DNA of 64,000 nt, from the NCBI RefSeq assembly GCF_947494875.1, contig NZ_CANLWM010000001.1:744001-808000 (forward strand), written 5' to 3'. A program made the position numbers and the translations under genes. This document shows, in pieces, positions 1 through 9,189 of this stretch. The DNA is from an uncultured Williamsia sp. (GTDB taxonomy: Bacteria > Actinomycetota > Actinomycetes > Mycobacteriales > Mycobacteriaceae). A model generated the notes under the pieces. The model made no database searches. It saw only the letters and a program-made list of their open reading frames with translations, and was not told the DNA's origin. Every line of letters begins with the position of its first letter. The first letter of the stretch is position 1.

Positions 1-309
1 CTCGTGCAGTTCCGCCTGGAGACGGTCGGAGTCGGCGGCCAGGTTCCCGATGAGCACCGGGCTGGTGATCGTCGACCTGTTCTCGACGAGTGTGATGCTC
101 GCGTACTCGGCGCTCGGGATCGACTCGACCGCCGCCGCGCAGATGGCGCGCAGGATCGTCTCGGTGTCCCGGCTCTCCGACCGGAGCCGGCGGGCCAGGT
201 CGGCCATCTGCGCCGGGAGTGCGGGCGTCGACGGGGGCGGATCCTGCGACCCGTGGTCGAGGAGGTCCGAGTGGAACACCTCGCCCCGGGATTCCGACTG
301 CGCCGTCAC
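1..309 (-). CDS. GAF-domain sensory protein, N-terminal part
   Basis: This reading frame enters from the left window edge and begins at a GTG at 309. The 103 visible residues start MTAQSESRGE. They contain a helix with DLARRLRSESRDTETILRAI followed by AAAVESIPSAEYASITLVEN, the usual opening of a GAF domain in actinobacterial GAF-ANTAR regulators. The output domain lies outside the window, so an RNA-binding ANTAR end is inference. An in-frame stop lies a short way upstream of the GTG and no other start intervenes. The ribosome site is weak. Confidence 0.6.
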   Translation of the reverse strand, partial: MTAQSESRGEVFHSDLLDHGSQDPPPSTPALPAQMADLARRLRSESRDTETILRAICAAAVESIPSAEYASITLVENRSTITSPVLIGNLAADSDRLQAELHE

Positions 310-492
310 GCGGCCGCCTGTCCGTGCAATCGAGACTGGTTAGAGAGACCGGGGTCGTTCATCGCAGCAGCTCCTTTCACCGCTCGACGCCCGGGCCGCG
401 AGAGCCCACCGGCGGACACCTGCGCCAGATGTCGGTGGCAGGATTCTAGCCACCAGATACCGCACGCGCGGTGGGAGTACTCGAAATGCTGG

Positions 493-750
493 TCAGGACG
501 CCAACGTGCGGTACGCGTGGTAGCCGAGGTGCGCTCCGTACGCGACCAGGCCGGCGAGGGCGAGCTTGCGGGTGGCGGGGACCAACAGACCGAGCCCGAG
601 GCCGGTCTCGATCGCCCCGTGGCGCAGCACCCAGGTGCGGGTGTCGTCGGGGAAAGCGGTCGCGGTGAACGACTCGAACTTCTCGGGCGCCACGTAGTGC
701 AGCGGTCCGACGACGGCGAGCGACGCCCCGAGGATCGTGGTTGCGGCCAT
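493..750 (-). CDS. small DoxX-like membrane protein
   Basis: This 85-residue hydrophobic protein has three likely membrane segments, around residues 3-20, 45-58 and 62-78. The short polar stretch FESFTATAFPDDTRTW lies between the first two. The pattern resembles half of a DoxX/DUF4267-type membrane protein, but similarity is loose. A GAGGTGG ribosome site precedes the ATG at 750. It stands alone, downstream of the terminator that ends the M13 peptidase gene. The function is unknown. Confidence 0.55.
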   Translation of the reverse strand: MAATTILGASLAVVGPLHYVAPEKFESFTATAFPDDTRTWVLRHGAIETGLGLGLLVPATRKLALAGLVAYGAHLGYHAYRTLAS

Positions 751-767
751 GATGGGTCCACCTCGCT

Positions 768-804
768 GTCCGATCCCGCCCCCGGTGTGGGCGGGAAGTC
801 GGAC
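768..804 (-). terminator. hairpin terminator after the M13 peptidase gene
   Basis: Outer arms GTCCGA (768-773) and TCGGAC (799-804) enclose inner arms CCCGCCC (775-781) and GGGCGGG (789-795) with a 7-base loop. It sits 18 bases past the peptidase stop. There is no clear T-tract, as is common in actinobacteria. Confidence 0.6.
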
Positions 805-821
805 TCACCGTAGCCGGGCCA

Positions 822-2807
822 TCACCAGATGCGGACGCGCTGCCCCGGCTCGAGGTACAGGTGGTCACCCTCGGCCACGTCGAACGCGTCGTAGAACGCG
901 TCGATGTTGCGGACGACCCCGTTGCAGCGGAACTCCGGCGGGGAATGCGGGTCGATCGACAGCCGACGGATCGCCTCGGCCTCGCGAGTCTTCGTCCGCC
1001 AGACCTGCGCCCACCCGAAGAAGACCCGCTGCAGCCCGGTCAGCCCGTCGACCACCGGCGGCTCGGTCCCCTCGGTCGCGATCCGGTACGCGGCCAAGGA
1101 GATCGACAGCCCACCGAGGTCGCCGATGTTCTCGCCGATCGTGAACTCGCCGTTGACCGTGTGCGACGGGTCCAGGCCGGCCGGGGTGAAGGTGTCGTAC
1201 TGCTCGATCAGCGACCGGGTCCGTTTGCCGAACTCGGTGCGGTCGTCGTCGGTCCACCAGTCGACGAGGTTGCCGTCGCCGTCGTACTTGGCGCCCTGGT
1301 CGTCGAAGCCGTGACCGATCTCGTGCCCGATGACCGCGCCGATGCCGCCGTAATTGGCGGCGTCGTCGGCGTCGGGATCGAAGAACGGCGGCTGCAGGAT
1401 GGCCGCCGGGAAGACGATCTCGTTCATCCCGGGGTTGTAGTAGGCGTTCACCGTCTGCGGCGTCATGAACCACTCGTCGCGGTCGACGGGACCGCCGATC
1501 TTGGCGAACTCGCGGTCCTGTTCGAACGCCGATGCGCGCGTGACGTTCCCGACGAGGTCGTCGGACCGGATCTCCAGGCCCGAGTAGTCGCGCCAGGCCG
1601 CGGGGTAGCCGATCTTGGGGGTGAACTTGTCGAGCTTGGCCAGCGCCCGCTCCCGGGTCGCCGGGCTCATCCAGTCCAGGTCGCTGATGTTGCGGCGGTA
1701 GGCCTCGACGAGGTTCGCGATGAGCTCGTCCATCCGGGCCTTCGCGGCGGGCGGGAAATGCCGCTCGACGTAGAGCTTCCCGACGGCGAACCCGACCGCT
1801 GCCTCCACCAGGCCGACCCCGCGCTTCCACCGCTCACGGATCTCGGGTGTCCCTGACAGCGTGCGTCCGTAGAACGCGAAGTTCTCGTCGACGACCGCCG
1901 ACGTCAGGTACGGCGCGGAGGAGTGGACGAGTCGCCACTGCAGCCAGGCGATCCAGTCCGTGAGCGGCCGATCGGCGACGAGGGCTCCGAGACCCTCGAC
2001 GAAGGACGGCTGCCGCACGACCACCTCGGCGAACACGGCGTCGTCGGTGACGCCCAGGCCCCGCAGCCACGCCGCGACGTCGAACGCGCCGGCACTCTCG
2101 ACCAGCTCGTCGTGGGTGAGCAGGTTGTAGGTGAGGTCGGCGTCGCGGCGCCTGACGACGTCCCAATGGTGCGACGCGATGGCCGTCTCCAGGTCCAGCA
2201 CGGTCGCGGCACGCCCGGCGGCGTCGTCGATCCCGACGAGAGAGAACATGCGCTCGATGTGCGCGACGTACCCGCTGCGGGTCTCGGCGTGCTTCTCCTC
2301 GCGGTAGTACGACTCGTCGGGCAGGCCGATCCCCGACTGGCCGAGATGGACGAGATAGCGGTCGGACTTCTTCGAGTCGGTGTCGACGTAGAAGCCGATC
2401 GCGCCGCCGGCCCCGCGCCGCTGCAGTTCGCCGACCACCTCGGCGAATTCCTCGGTGGAGCCCACCCCGGCGACGCGGTCGAGGTCGGAGCGGATCGGGT
2501 CGAGTCCGAGCGCCTCGATGCGGTCGGTGTCCATGAAGGAGGTGTAGAGGTCGCCGATCCGCTGCGCGTCGGTGCCGGGCTCGGCGTCGGAGCCGGCGCA
2601 CTCGACGACGATGTCGCGGACGTCGGCCTCGGCGCGATCACGCAGGGTGAGGAACGACCCGTCGATCGGCCGGTCGGCGGGGATCTCGTGCTCGGCGATC
2701 CACACGCCGTTCACGTGGGCGTACAGGTCGTCCTGGGCGCGGACGCCGGAGTCGACCCAGCGCAGGTCGATTCCGGAAGGACGGGCTGTGTCGGTGGGTG
2801 CACTCAC
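822..2807 (-). CDS. zmp1: M13-family zinc metallopeptidase
   Basis: This 661-residue protein is a neprilysin/PepO-type endopeptidase. The zinc motif HEIGH lies near residue 492 within VIGHEIGHGFDDQG, and the third zinc ligand with its aspartate lies in GENIGDLGG near residue 560. The C-terminus ends in the family-typical CNGVVRNIDAFYDAF and RVRIW. The N-terminus (PSGIDLRWVDSGVRAQDDLY, then HVNGVW) matches mycobacterial Zmp1. I chose GTG 2807 because AGGA lies 8 bases upstream and the 12 residues before it do not resemble the family. No signal peptide is visible, as for Zmp1. Gene position corresponds to Rv0198c. Confidence 0.9.
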   Translation of the reverse strand: MSAPTDTARPSGIDLRWVDSGVRAQDDLYAHVNGVWIAEHEIPADRPIDGSFLTLRDRAEADVRDIVVECAGSDAEPGTDAQRIGDLYTSFMDTDRIEALGLDPIRSDLDRVAGVGSTEEFAEVVGELQRRGAGGAIGFYVDTDSKKSDRYLVHLGQSGIGLPDESYYREEKHAETRSGYVAHIERMFSLVGIDDAAGRAATVLDLETAIASHHWDVVRRRDADLTYNLLTHDELVESAGAFDVAAWLRGLGVTDDAVFAEVVVRQPSFVEGLGALVADRPLTDWIAWLQWRLVHSSAPYLTSAVVDENFAFYGRTLSGTPEIRERWKRGVGLVEAAVGFAVGKLYVERHFPPAAKARMDELIANLVEAYRRNISDLDWMSPATRERALAKLDKFTPKIGYPAAWRDYSGLEIRSDDLVGNVTRASAFEQDREFAKIGGPVDRDEWFMTPQTVNAYYNPGMNEIVFPAAILQPPFFDPDADDAANYGGIGAVIGHEIGHGFDDQGAKYDGDGNLVDWWTDDDRTEFGKRTRSLIEQYDTFTPAGLDPSHTVNGEFTIGENIGDLGGLSISLAAYRIATEGTEPPVVDGLTGLQRVFFGWAQVWRTKTREAEAIRRLSIDPHSPPEFRCNGVVRNIDAFYDAFDVAEGDHLYLEPGQRVRIW

Positions 2808-3026
2808 CCCGCCCATCCTGGCACCGCGACGGCGCGCCCGCACGGACCGGGAGCCGACGGGACGTGGACGGGGTAGTGTCTCTCGGAAAGACGCTGTGCC
2901 CGCGTCGATCTGGCTGACGGCCGTACATCCGATCGTGACCCGATCGTGAGCGAATCGAAAACACCAACGGTGTCATCCGTGACCTGAGACGAGTGGACTA
3001 CACCGGGTGACGGGTCCGGTGTCGTG

Positions 3027-4649
3027 ATGGTGTTCTCCTCCCTTCGTTCGCGCGTGGCCGCGGCCACGGTGGTCAGCGGCGTACTCGTGCTCGCCTCGTG
3101 TGGGGTGTTCTCCGACCAGCCCGTCTCCGGGTCGCAGCGCATGCTGGCCGACTTCGGCGCGGCACTCGACGCGCAGGATGCCGCCCGTGCGGCCGCGCTC
3201 ACCTCGGCTCCGGGGCAGGCCGCACCGACCATCGCCGCCACCCTCACCGGCATGCACGCGCAGTCGGTGTCCGTCCGTGTCACCAAGCCGGTCGAGTACT
3301 CCGACGGCACCGCCGACTACGGCCTGGACTACCGGTGGGATCTCGGTGACGGCCGCAGCTATGCGACGTCGACGACCGGCACCGCGCGGAAACTGTCGTC
3401 GGGCTGGCGGATCCAGTGGGACCCGACGGTCCTCGCGCCGGGACTACAGAACGGCGGTTCGCTGCGCCTGGTCCGCACCGACGCGACGCCGGCGCCCGCC
3501 GTCCTGGACACCGCCCGCAAGCCCTGGATGACCCCGCAGGGACTCACCGACGTCGTGTTCGACCCGACCGCGACCCGTGACCGTGCCGCGAGCATCCGCC
3601 GCCTCGCCGCGGTCATCGCGCCCATCGCGCCGCTCGTCACCGCACCCGTCATCACGCAACGCGTCGCTGCGTCCGGCGGCAAGCCGACGACGGTCGTCGC
3701 GCTCCGTGACTCGGACATGCAGGTGCTCGACGGCGATCCCGCCTCGGTCCCCGGCGTCTCGGTGAGCCGCACGATGACCCTGCTGACCACCGACCGTCGG
3801 ATCGAGTCGCCCCTGGCGGAGTCGACGGCGGCGTACTGGCAGGCGCTGCGTGACGCCACGTCGGGGTGGGCGGTGCAGCGTGTCGGCGCCGACGGCGGGA
3901 TCACCCGTCTCACGGGCGAGCAGGGCCCTCCCGCCCCCAGCTTCTCCACCACGATCTCCCAGCCGATGCAGCTCACCGTGAACGCCTCCGTCGTCGACGT
4001 GGCGCAGCCGGCGACCATGCTCGTGCTCGACGCGAAGTCCGGGGCGATCGTCGCCGCGGCGAACAACGACGCCGCCGACGCGGCGGGGGCCGACCTCGAC
4101 AACGCCGTCACACCCGGCTCCACACTCGACCCCGTGCTCGGTGCGATCGCCGCGACCACCGGCGACGACCGGGACGCCGGTGAGAAGGCCCTCCACTCGC
4201 TGGGTCTCGGCGTCGACTACACCGTGCCCGGTGTGACCGCGGCAGCGACCAACCGCGCGACGGTCTCGGCCGCCGGCCTCGACTCCGCCCCACAGGTGTC
4301 GGCGCTGTCGATGGGCGCACTCGGCGTCGCGATCGCGCGGATGGCCGGTGTCGCACCGACGTTCGTGCGGGGCACCACCACCACCGTCCGCGGGGGCGAC
4401 CTCGGCCCCATCGACCCGGCGATCGGTGCCCGGATCGCCGCGGCGATGCGGACGACGGCGGCGACCGGCGACGCGAGCGACCTCACCGGCGCCCCCGACC
4501 TGAGGGCCCTCGTCGGCACCAACGGACCGCAGGGGCCGGGATGGTTCGTCGGCATCACCCGCGGACAGGTCATCGTCGTGCACTGCGCCGGCGAGAAGTC
4601 CGGCTCGGCGGCACTCCAGGTGGTCCAGAAGTACCTGCGTCAGCGCTGA
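3027..4649 (+). CDS. lipoprotein with NTF2-like and degenerate transpeptidase domains
   Basis: This 540-residue exported lipoprotein has a signal peptide with lipobox LASC. Residues about 30-150 resemble the NTF2-like (MecA_N) domain of lipoprotein penicillin-binding proteins. The rest resembles the transpeptidase fold, but the SxxK site reads PGSTLDP (lysine replaced by aspartate), no SxN motif follows, and the KTG region reads LVGTNG before GWFVGI. It therefore probably cannot acylate and may bind or regulate cell-wall partners (inference). GTG 3024 directly precedes ATG 3027, so either could start it. Its stop abuts the stop of the convergent ABC-F gene with no gap. Confidence 0.75.
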   Translation: MVFSSLRSRVAAATVVSGVLVLASCGVFSDQPVSGSQRMLADFGAALDAQDAARAAALTSAPGQAAPTIAATLTGMHAQSVSVRVTKPVEYSDGTADYGLDYRWDLGDGRSYATSTTGTARKLSSGWRIQWDPTVLAPGLQNGGSLRLVRTDATPAPAVLDTARKPWMTPQGLTDVVFDPTATRDRAASIRRLAAVIAPIAPLVTAPVITQRVAASGGKPTTVVALRDSDMQVLDGDPASVPGVSVSRTMTLLTTDRRIESPLAESTAAYWQALRDATSGWAVQRVGADGGITRLTGEQGPPAPSFSTTISQPMQLTVNASVVDVAQPATMLVLDAKSGAIVAAANNDAADAAGADLDNAVTPGSTLDPVLGAIAATTGDDRDAGEKALHSLGLGVDYTVPGVTAAATNRATVSAAGLDSAPQVSALSMGALGVAIARMAGVAPTFVRGTTTTVRGGDLGPIDPAIGARIAAAMRTTAATGDASDLTGAPDLRALVGTNGPQGPGWFVGITRGQVIVVHCAGEKSGSAALQVVQKYLRQR

Positions 4650-6251
4650 TCAGACCCGGTCGAGGTCGATCTCGCGGGTGGTCCCGAGCGCCTCGACGAA
4701 CCGCTCGTCGTGACTGACGACGACGAGGGCGCCCCGGAAGTCGGCCAGCGCCTGCGCGAGATGGTCACGGGTCGGGATGTCGACGTTGTTGGTGGGCTCG
4801 TCGAGGACGAGCAGTCGGGGCGCCGGTGACGACAACAGCGCCACCGCCAGCGCGGCGCGGACCCGCTCACCGCCGGACAGGTCCCGGCACGGACGGTCGG
4901 CGTCGTGGCCGCGGAACAGCAGTCGCGCCAGGCCGGCTCGCCGATGCTCGGCGCTGCGGTCACCGCTGACGGCGGCAACCAGGTCGTAGGGACTCGCGTC
5001 GGGGTCCAGGCCGTCGAGGACCTGGGGCAGCACACCGGTGGGCACCTGCGGCGGCGCAGCGACGAGGTGGTCGATGAGAGTGGTCTTGCCCGCGCCGTTG
5101 CGCCCGCGGAGCACGATCCGTTCAGGTCCGACGATCCCCACCTCGACGGTCCCACCGGGTAAGGCGAACCGCGTCGGCGGCAGGACGACCTGTCCGGGAT
5201 GCACCTCGGTGTCGGGGAGATCGACCCGGACGGTCCGGTCGTCGCGAACGGCGTCGGCGGCGCTCGCCGCGGTCTCGCGGGCCTCGTCGAGCCGACGACG
5301 ATGTCCCCCGGTCAGTTTCGCGGCCGACTCCTGCGCCGACCGCTTGCGCTGCTGCATCACGATCTTCGGTTCACGCTTCTGTGCGTACATCTTCCGGCCG
5401 TAGCGCTGACGGTGCGCGACGACGGTCTGGGACTCGGTCAGCTCCCGCTTCTGTCGGGCCTCGTCGTTGCGGGCCGCGGCCAGCACCTCGCGGGCGCGCT
5501 CCTGCTCCGCGGCGAGCACCGCCTCGAAATGGGCGTAACCCCCGCTGATCACGCGGATGTCGCCGTCACGGACCTCGGCGACGGCATCGACGCGGTCGAG
5601 GAGGTCACGGTCGTGACTGACGGTGATCACCTGCCCGTCGAACCGGTCGATCGCGTCGAGGAGCAGGCCACGGGCACGCGGGTCGAGGTTGTTGGTCGGT
5701 TCGTCGAGGACGAGGAGCTCGGGGGCCGCGAGCACGGCGCCGATCACCGCGACGAGCGTCGCCTCGCCGCCGGACAACGTGTCGACCACGCGGGACAGGT
5801 CGCCCGGGGTCGCGACGAGCCGTGCGAGGCCGAGCTGCCCGAACAGTGCGACCGCGCGCTCCTCGACGTCCCAGTTGCCCTCGAGCGCAGCATGATCCGA
5901 CTCGTCGGCGGCGCCGCGCTCGATCCGGTGCAGCGCGGCGCGGACCGGTGCGATCCCGATCAGCTCGTCGACGGCGACGGCCGATCGCAGGGTGATGTCC
6001 TGGGGGACGAGTCCGACGGTCGACGGGCGGTCGACGGTGCCATCGGTGGGCGTCAGGTCGCCGGTGAGCAGGCGGACGAACGTGGTCTTGCCGGCGCCGT
6101 TCGCGCCCACGACGCCCACGTGGTGCCCGGCCAGGGTGGTCGAGACGTCGTCGAACACGACCGTGCCGTCGGGGAGACGGAAGTCGAGAGATGTCGTCGT
6201 GACCGATCGGGACAGCACGTCGGGCGACGCTAGAGGGTGGGCGTCGGTCAC
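4650..6251 (-). CDS. ABC-F family ATPase
   Basis: This 533-residue protein has two ABC cassettes and no membrane segment. Walker A sites are GANGAGKT (near residue 50) and GRNGAGKT (near 385). Signatures are LSGGEATL and LSGGERVR, and Walker B sites are LLVLDEPTNNLD and LLVLDEPTNNVD. A charged linker rich in Arg and Lys joins them. ABC-F proteins act on the ribosome in translation quality control or antibiotic protection; which applies here is not visible. GTG 6251 is supported by a GATAAT hexamer 7 bases upstream, suggesting a leaderless message. Confidence 0.88.
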   Translation of the reverse strand: MTDAHPLASPDVLSRSVTTTSLDFRLPDGTVVFDDVSTTLAGHHVGVVGANGAGKTTFVRLLTGDLTPTDGTVDRPSTVGLVPQDITLRSAVAVDELIGIAPVRAALHRIERGAADESDHAALEGNWDVEERAVALFGQLGLARLVATPGDLSRVVDTLSGGEATLVAVIGAVLAAPELLVLDEPTNNLDPRARGLLLDAIDRFDGQVITVSHDRDLLDRVDAVAEVRDGDIRVISGGYAHFEAVLAAEQERAREVLAAARNDEARQKRELTESQTVVAHRQRYGRKMYAQKREPKIVMQQRKRSAQESAAKLTGGHRRRLDEARETAASAADAVRDDRTVRVDLPDTEVHPGQVVLPPTRFALPGGTVEVGIVGPERIVLRGRNGAGKTTLIDHLVAAPPQVPTGVLPQVLDGLDPDASPYDLVAAVSGDRSAEHRRAGLARLLFRGHDADRPCRDLSGGERVRAALAVALLSSPAPRLLVLDEPTNNVDIPTRDHLAQALADFRGALVVVSHDERFVEALGTTREIDLDRV

Positions 6252-6258
6252 GCCAGCG

Positions 6259-6264
6259 ATTATC
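6259..6264 (-). promoter_or_regulatory. -10 element of the ABC-F gene
   Basis: GATAAT on the minus strand lies 7 bases before the GTG at 6251. That spacing would put the RNA start at the start codon. Confidence 0.45.
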
Positions 6265-6275
6265 TGCTCGCCGCG

Positions 6276-6695
6276 TCAGCGTGCGGAGCGCGCGGAGACG
6301 AGACGACCTGCGGGACGGCGTAATCCGCGCCATCCGAGCAGGAACAGGCCGAGGACGATCGACGCGACGACGATGAAGCTCACCGCGATGCCCTGACCGA
6401 ACTGGTCCCGCAGCACCATCCCGATCGCGACGGTGCAGATCCACGTGATGACCCCGTCGGGGACCACCCGTTCGGGTCGGAAGTGGGGTGCGCCGATCTG
6501 ATCGGTGTGCACGTGCGCGACGACGTAACCGACCGACCACCCGACCGCGGTGCCGGCGAGGAACGGCCACAGTGTCGAGAGGATCCCGGTGATCGTCAGG
6601 CCGTCGTCGTGGTTGATCCGGCCGATGACGACGAAGACGAGGACGGCGACCACGTCGGCGACGGCGGCGAGCGCGACCACCCGTCCGCGGGTCAT
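6276..6695 (-). CDS. DUF3054 family membrane protein
   Basis: This 139-residue protein has four predicted membrane segments. It shows the DUF3054 pattern: VFVVIGRINHDDG after the first helix, WPFLAGTAVGWSVGY in the second, and ITWICTVAIGMVLRDQ in the third. Its biochemical role is unknown. The ATG at 6695 overlaps the TGA of the upstream flippase-like gene by four bases (ATGA), so the two are probably translated together. Confidence 0.8.
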   Translation of the reverse strand: MTRGRVVALAAVADVVAVLVFVVIGRINHDDGLTITGILSTLWPFLAGTAVGWSVGYVVAHVHTDQIGAPHFRPERVVPDGVITWICTVAIGMVLRDQFGQGIAVSFIVVASIVLGLFLLGWRGLRRPAGRLVSARSAR

Positions 6696-7849
6696 GTCCG
6701 CCCCGGTCGGTCGTCGGGTGGGTCGGGGTCGTCGGTGACGGGGGCCGGAGGAGCGTCCGGTGCCCCTGTGGCGTCGGCGTGCACCTCGGCGTCGAGCTCG
6801 GCGTCGGTGTCGGACAGGGCCTGTCGGAACATCACCGCGATGACGATCCAGCCGACGAGCGCCACGAGCAGGTAGCTGATGAGCCGGTAGACGAGGACGG
6901 CGGTGACGGCCTCGCCCGCGCCCATGCCGGCCGAGGTGAGCGCGGGGACCAGGACCGCGTCGACGACGCCGAGCCCGCCCGGCAGCAGCGGGAACGCGGT
7001 GCCGACGGCCTTGCCGGCCGCGTAGGCGACCGCCAGACCGGCGATGCCGGGCTCACCGCCGACGGCGTAACAGGCGAAGGCGAGGCAGGCGACGTCGGCG
7101 AGCCAGTTGAACAGAGACCACCCGAAGGCGATCGAGGTGTCCTTGCCGGTGAGCTGGACCGCGCGCAGCTGGTCGACGATCTCGTGCCAGCGGGCCACCC
7201 CGTGCTCGTGGTCCTTGTCGCGCATGTTGTTGACCGCGTACAGCGTCCGGGTCCCGATCGACTTCATCATCTCGGGGTGGGAGGCGATGTACTGGGCGAG
7301 GATGACGAACGCGAGGAAGCCGCCGATGGAGAAGATGACCGAGAACGGGCTGGTCTTCGCGCCGGCGAGCAGTGCGCCGCCGATGCCGAGCACGGCCAGG
7401 CCGACGCCCATCAACAGACCCGACATGACGACCTGCCACGACGCGACGACCGGCGACGCACCCCACTTCCGGGTCTGTCGGTAGGTGAAGGCGGGGGCGA
7501 GGACGTTGCCTCCGGGCATCGTCTGGCTCACGGAGTTCGCGGCGAGCACGACCGCCAGCGACTTCATCTGTGACACCCGCACACCCGCGGAGCGCAGCAA
7601 CGCGCGCTGCACCTGCGCGAAGCTGTCCATCGAGAACCCGGACGCCACGATGCAGGCCACGACCCACCACCAGTGGAGGCTGCCCATGCTCCGCCACGCC
7701 TCGGTGAGTTTCGGCCACACGAGGACCACCTCGACCGTGAGCACGACGACGACGAGCGCCAGGGCCACCCAGCGCACCCACCAGAAGCGACGACGCGTTG
7801 GGGCGGCGGGTACGCCGTCCTCGGCGGCGTCGCCGAACTGGGCCGTCAT
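6692..7849 (-). CDS. LPG-synthase-type integral membrane protein (Rv0204c position)
   Basis: This 385-residue protein has about eight membrane helices and the PF03706 (lysylphosphatidylglycerol synthase transmembrane region) pattern, including NSVSQTMPGGNVLAPAFTYR near residue 110 and AFPLLPGGLGVVDAVLVPAL near residue 290. It lacks the soluble aminoacyl-transferase half, so it is a flippase-like domain alone. The C-terminal 50 residues are acidic and proline-rich. It matches the Rv0204c position near mmpL3, so an envelope-lipid role is plausible but unproven. TAGGGT 8 bases before the ATG suggests a near-leaderless message. Confidence 0.75.
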   Translation of the reverse strand: MTAQFGDAAEDGVPAAPTRRRFWWVRWVALALVVVVLTVEVVLVWPKLTEAWRSMGSLHWWWVVACIVASGFSMDSFAQVQRALLRSAGVRVSQMKSLAVVLAANSVSQTMPGGNVLAPAFTYRQTRKWGASPVVASWQVVMSGLLMGVGLAVLGIGGALLAGAKTSPFSVIFSIGGFLAFVILAQYIASHPEMMKSIGTRTLYAVNNMRDKDHEHGVARWHEIVDQLRAVQLTGKDTSIAFGWSLFNWLADVACLAFACYAVGGEPGIAGLAVAYAAGKAVGTAFPLLPGGLGVVDAVLVPALTSAGMGAGEAVTAVLVYRLISYLLVALVGWIVIAVMFRQALSDTDAELDAEVHADATGAPDAPPAPVTDDPDPPDDRPGRT

Positions 7850-7857
7850 AGGGCCTC

Positions 7858-7863
7858 ACCCTA
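7858..7863 (-). promoter_or_regulatory. -10 element of the 6692-7849 operon
   Basis: TAGGGT on the minus strand ends 8 bases before the ATG at 7849. GAGG within that interval could alternatively act as a ribosome site. Confidence 0.4.
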
Positions 7864-7908
7864 GTCATCCGATCGGCCGATCCCCTGTCGCCCGTCCGAC
7901 ACGACCGT

Positions 7909-7914
7909 TATCCT
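7909..7914 (+). promoter_or_regulatory. candidate -10 element of the PE-PPE-domain gene
   Basis: TATCCT lies 46 bases before the ATG at 7961. A G-rich ribosome site (GAGGGGGGG) lies just before that ATG, so this message would carry a leader. No convincing -35 is visible. Confidence 0.35.
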
Positions 7915-7960
7915 TTCCGGACCGGGTCGGCTGTGGGGGCGGCCCGAGGGGGGGTTCCAC

Positions 7961-9184
7961 ATGGTGTTCCGTCGTCTCGTCGTGGGCGCGACAGCACTGG
8001 CCATGGCCACAGCGCTCACCGCCGGGGTGGGAGCGGGATCAGGTCTCGCGGAGACGCCTCCGCCGACCGGCGGGACGATCCTCGCGCTCGGGGGCAACAG
8101 CAACCCGCAGGGCCAGGACATGGACAAGGAGCTGTCGGGGTACTTCTCCGGCAAGCCGGGCACCCCGTACGCCGGCTGGACCTACCGGACAGTCCAGTGG
8201 CCCGCGCAGACACCGTTCACCGCCGGGTGGACCGGCCTCACCTACGACCAGTCGCAGCAGGCGGGGGTGTCCGCGCTGGAGCTCGCGGCACTGGGACCGC
8301 GGGCGCCCAAGGGTCCCCTGCTGATCGTCGGCTATTCGGCCAGCGCCGGTGTCGTCATGAAGTCGCTGCGGAAATGGCAGCAGATCCGCGCCGCGGGCGG
8401 GTACGCCCCGTCGCCCACCGACACCACCGCGATCGTGTTCGGCAACCCGAACCGTCCCAACGGCGGCGTCTTCGCGCGATTCCCGGGTTTGTACGCCACG
8501 CCGTTCGGTATGACGTTCGACGGGCCGGCACCCGTCACCGACTACAAGGTCACCGACATCAGCTGGGAGTACGACGGGGTCTCGGACTTCCCCCGCGACC
8601 CGTCGAACGGCCTGGCCGTGCTCAACGCCGCGTTCGGGTTCCTCGTCCACGGCAGCTACAAGGACGTCGACCTGAACGACAAGTCCTCGATCATCTCCGA
8701 CGTGACCGTCGGGAACACGCGGTACATCACCGTCCGTGGCGAGTACATCCCGCTGCTGATGCCCCTGAAGCTCCTCGGCGTGCCGAAGCCTGTGCTCGAC
8801 GCGATGGAGCCGGGGCTGCGCGCCCAGATCGAGAAGGCGTACGACCGGACGGCCGGGCCGGGCACCCCGGTGCCCGCGCGCCTCGGTCCGGGACAGTCGC
8901 CGCAGAAGGTCGTCGACGACTTCGTGTCGACGATCGGTCAGGCACAACAGTCCGTGCAGTCGGCGAGCCGCCGACAGGCCGCGAGCACGCCGTCGTCGGC
9001 ACCACAGACGACCACGACTCGGACGACCACGTCCCAGACCACGTCGACCACCACCGCGGCGTCACCGTCGACATCGGCATCCATGAGACCGACGACAACC
9101 ACACCGACGACCACCACACCGACCGCCCCGTCATCGGCGGCGAGCGCGTCGTCGGCCACCCCGACCACCACCTCCGCGAACTGA
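7961..9184 (+). CDS. secreted PE-PPE-domain serine hydrolase
   Basis: This 407-residue protein begins with a signal peptide (cleavage near GLAETPPP, residue 30). It carries an alpha/beta-hydrolase core of PE-PPE (PF08237) type. LALGGNSNPQGQDM lies near the start, and the nucleophile elbow LLIVGYSASAGV puts the serine near residue 126. Residues about 330-407 form a Thr/Ser-rich tail (TTTTRTTTSQTTSTTT), probably an extended or glycosylated wall-spanning linker. The family includes esterases and acyltransferases on trehalose or other lipids; the substrate here is not visible. It faces away from the Rv0204c-like gene. Confidence 0.8.
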   Translation: MVFRRLVVGATALAMATALTAGVGAGSGLAETPPPTGGTILALGGNSNPQGQDMDKELSGYFSGKPGTPYAGWTYRTVQWPAQTPFTAGWTGLTYDQSQQAGVSALELAALGPRAPKGPLLIVGYSASAGVVMKSLRKWQQIRAAGGYAPSPTDTTAIVFGNPNRPNGGVFARFPGLYATPFGMTFDGPAPVTDYKVTDISWEYDGVSDFPRDPSNGLAVLNAAFGFLVHGSYKDVDLNDKSSIISDVTVGNTRYITVRGEYIPLLMPLKLLGVPKPVLDAMEPGLRAQIEKAYDRTAGPGTPVPARLGPGQSPQKVVDDFVSTIGQAQQSVQSASRRQAASTPSSAPQTTTTRTTTSQTTSTTTAASPSTSASMRPTTTTPTTTTPTAPSSAASASSATPTTTSAN

Positions 9185-9189
9185 GGGGT

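Noticed and set aside
4-813. A 269-residue plus-strand frame at the left end
   Set aside because: It crosses the GAF and DoxX-like genes and a terminator, is Arg/Gly/Pro-rich and resembles no family.
4647-4652. TGATCA palindrome between convergent genes
   Set aside because: It is simply the two stop codons meeting; no hairpin surrounds it.
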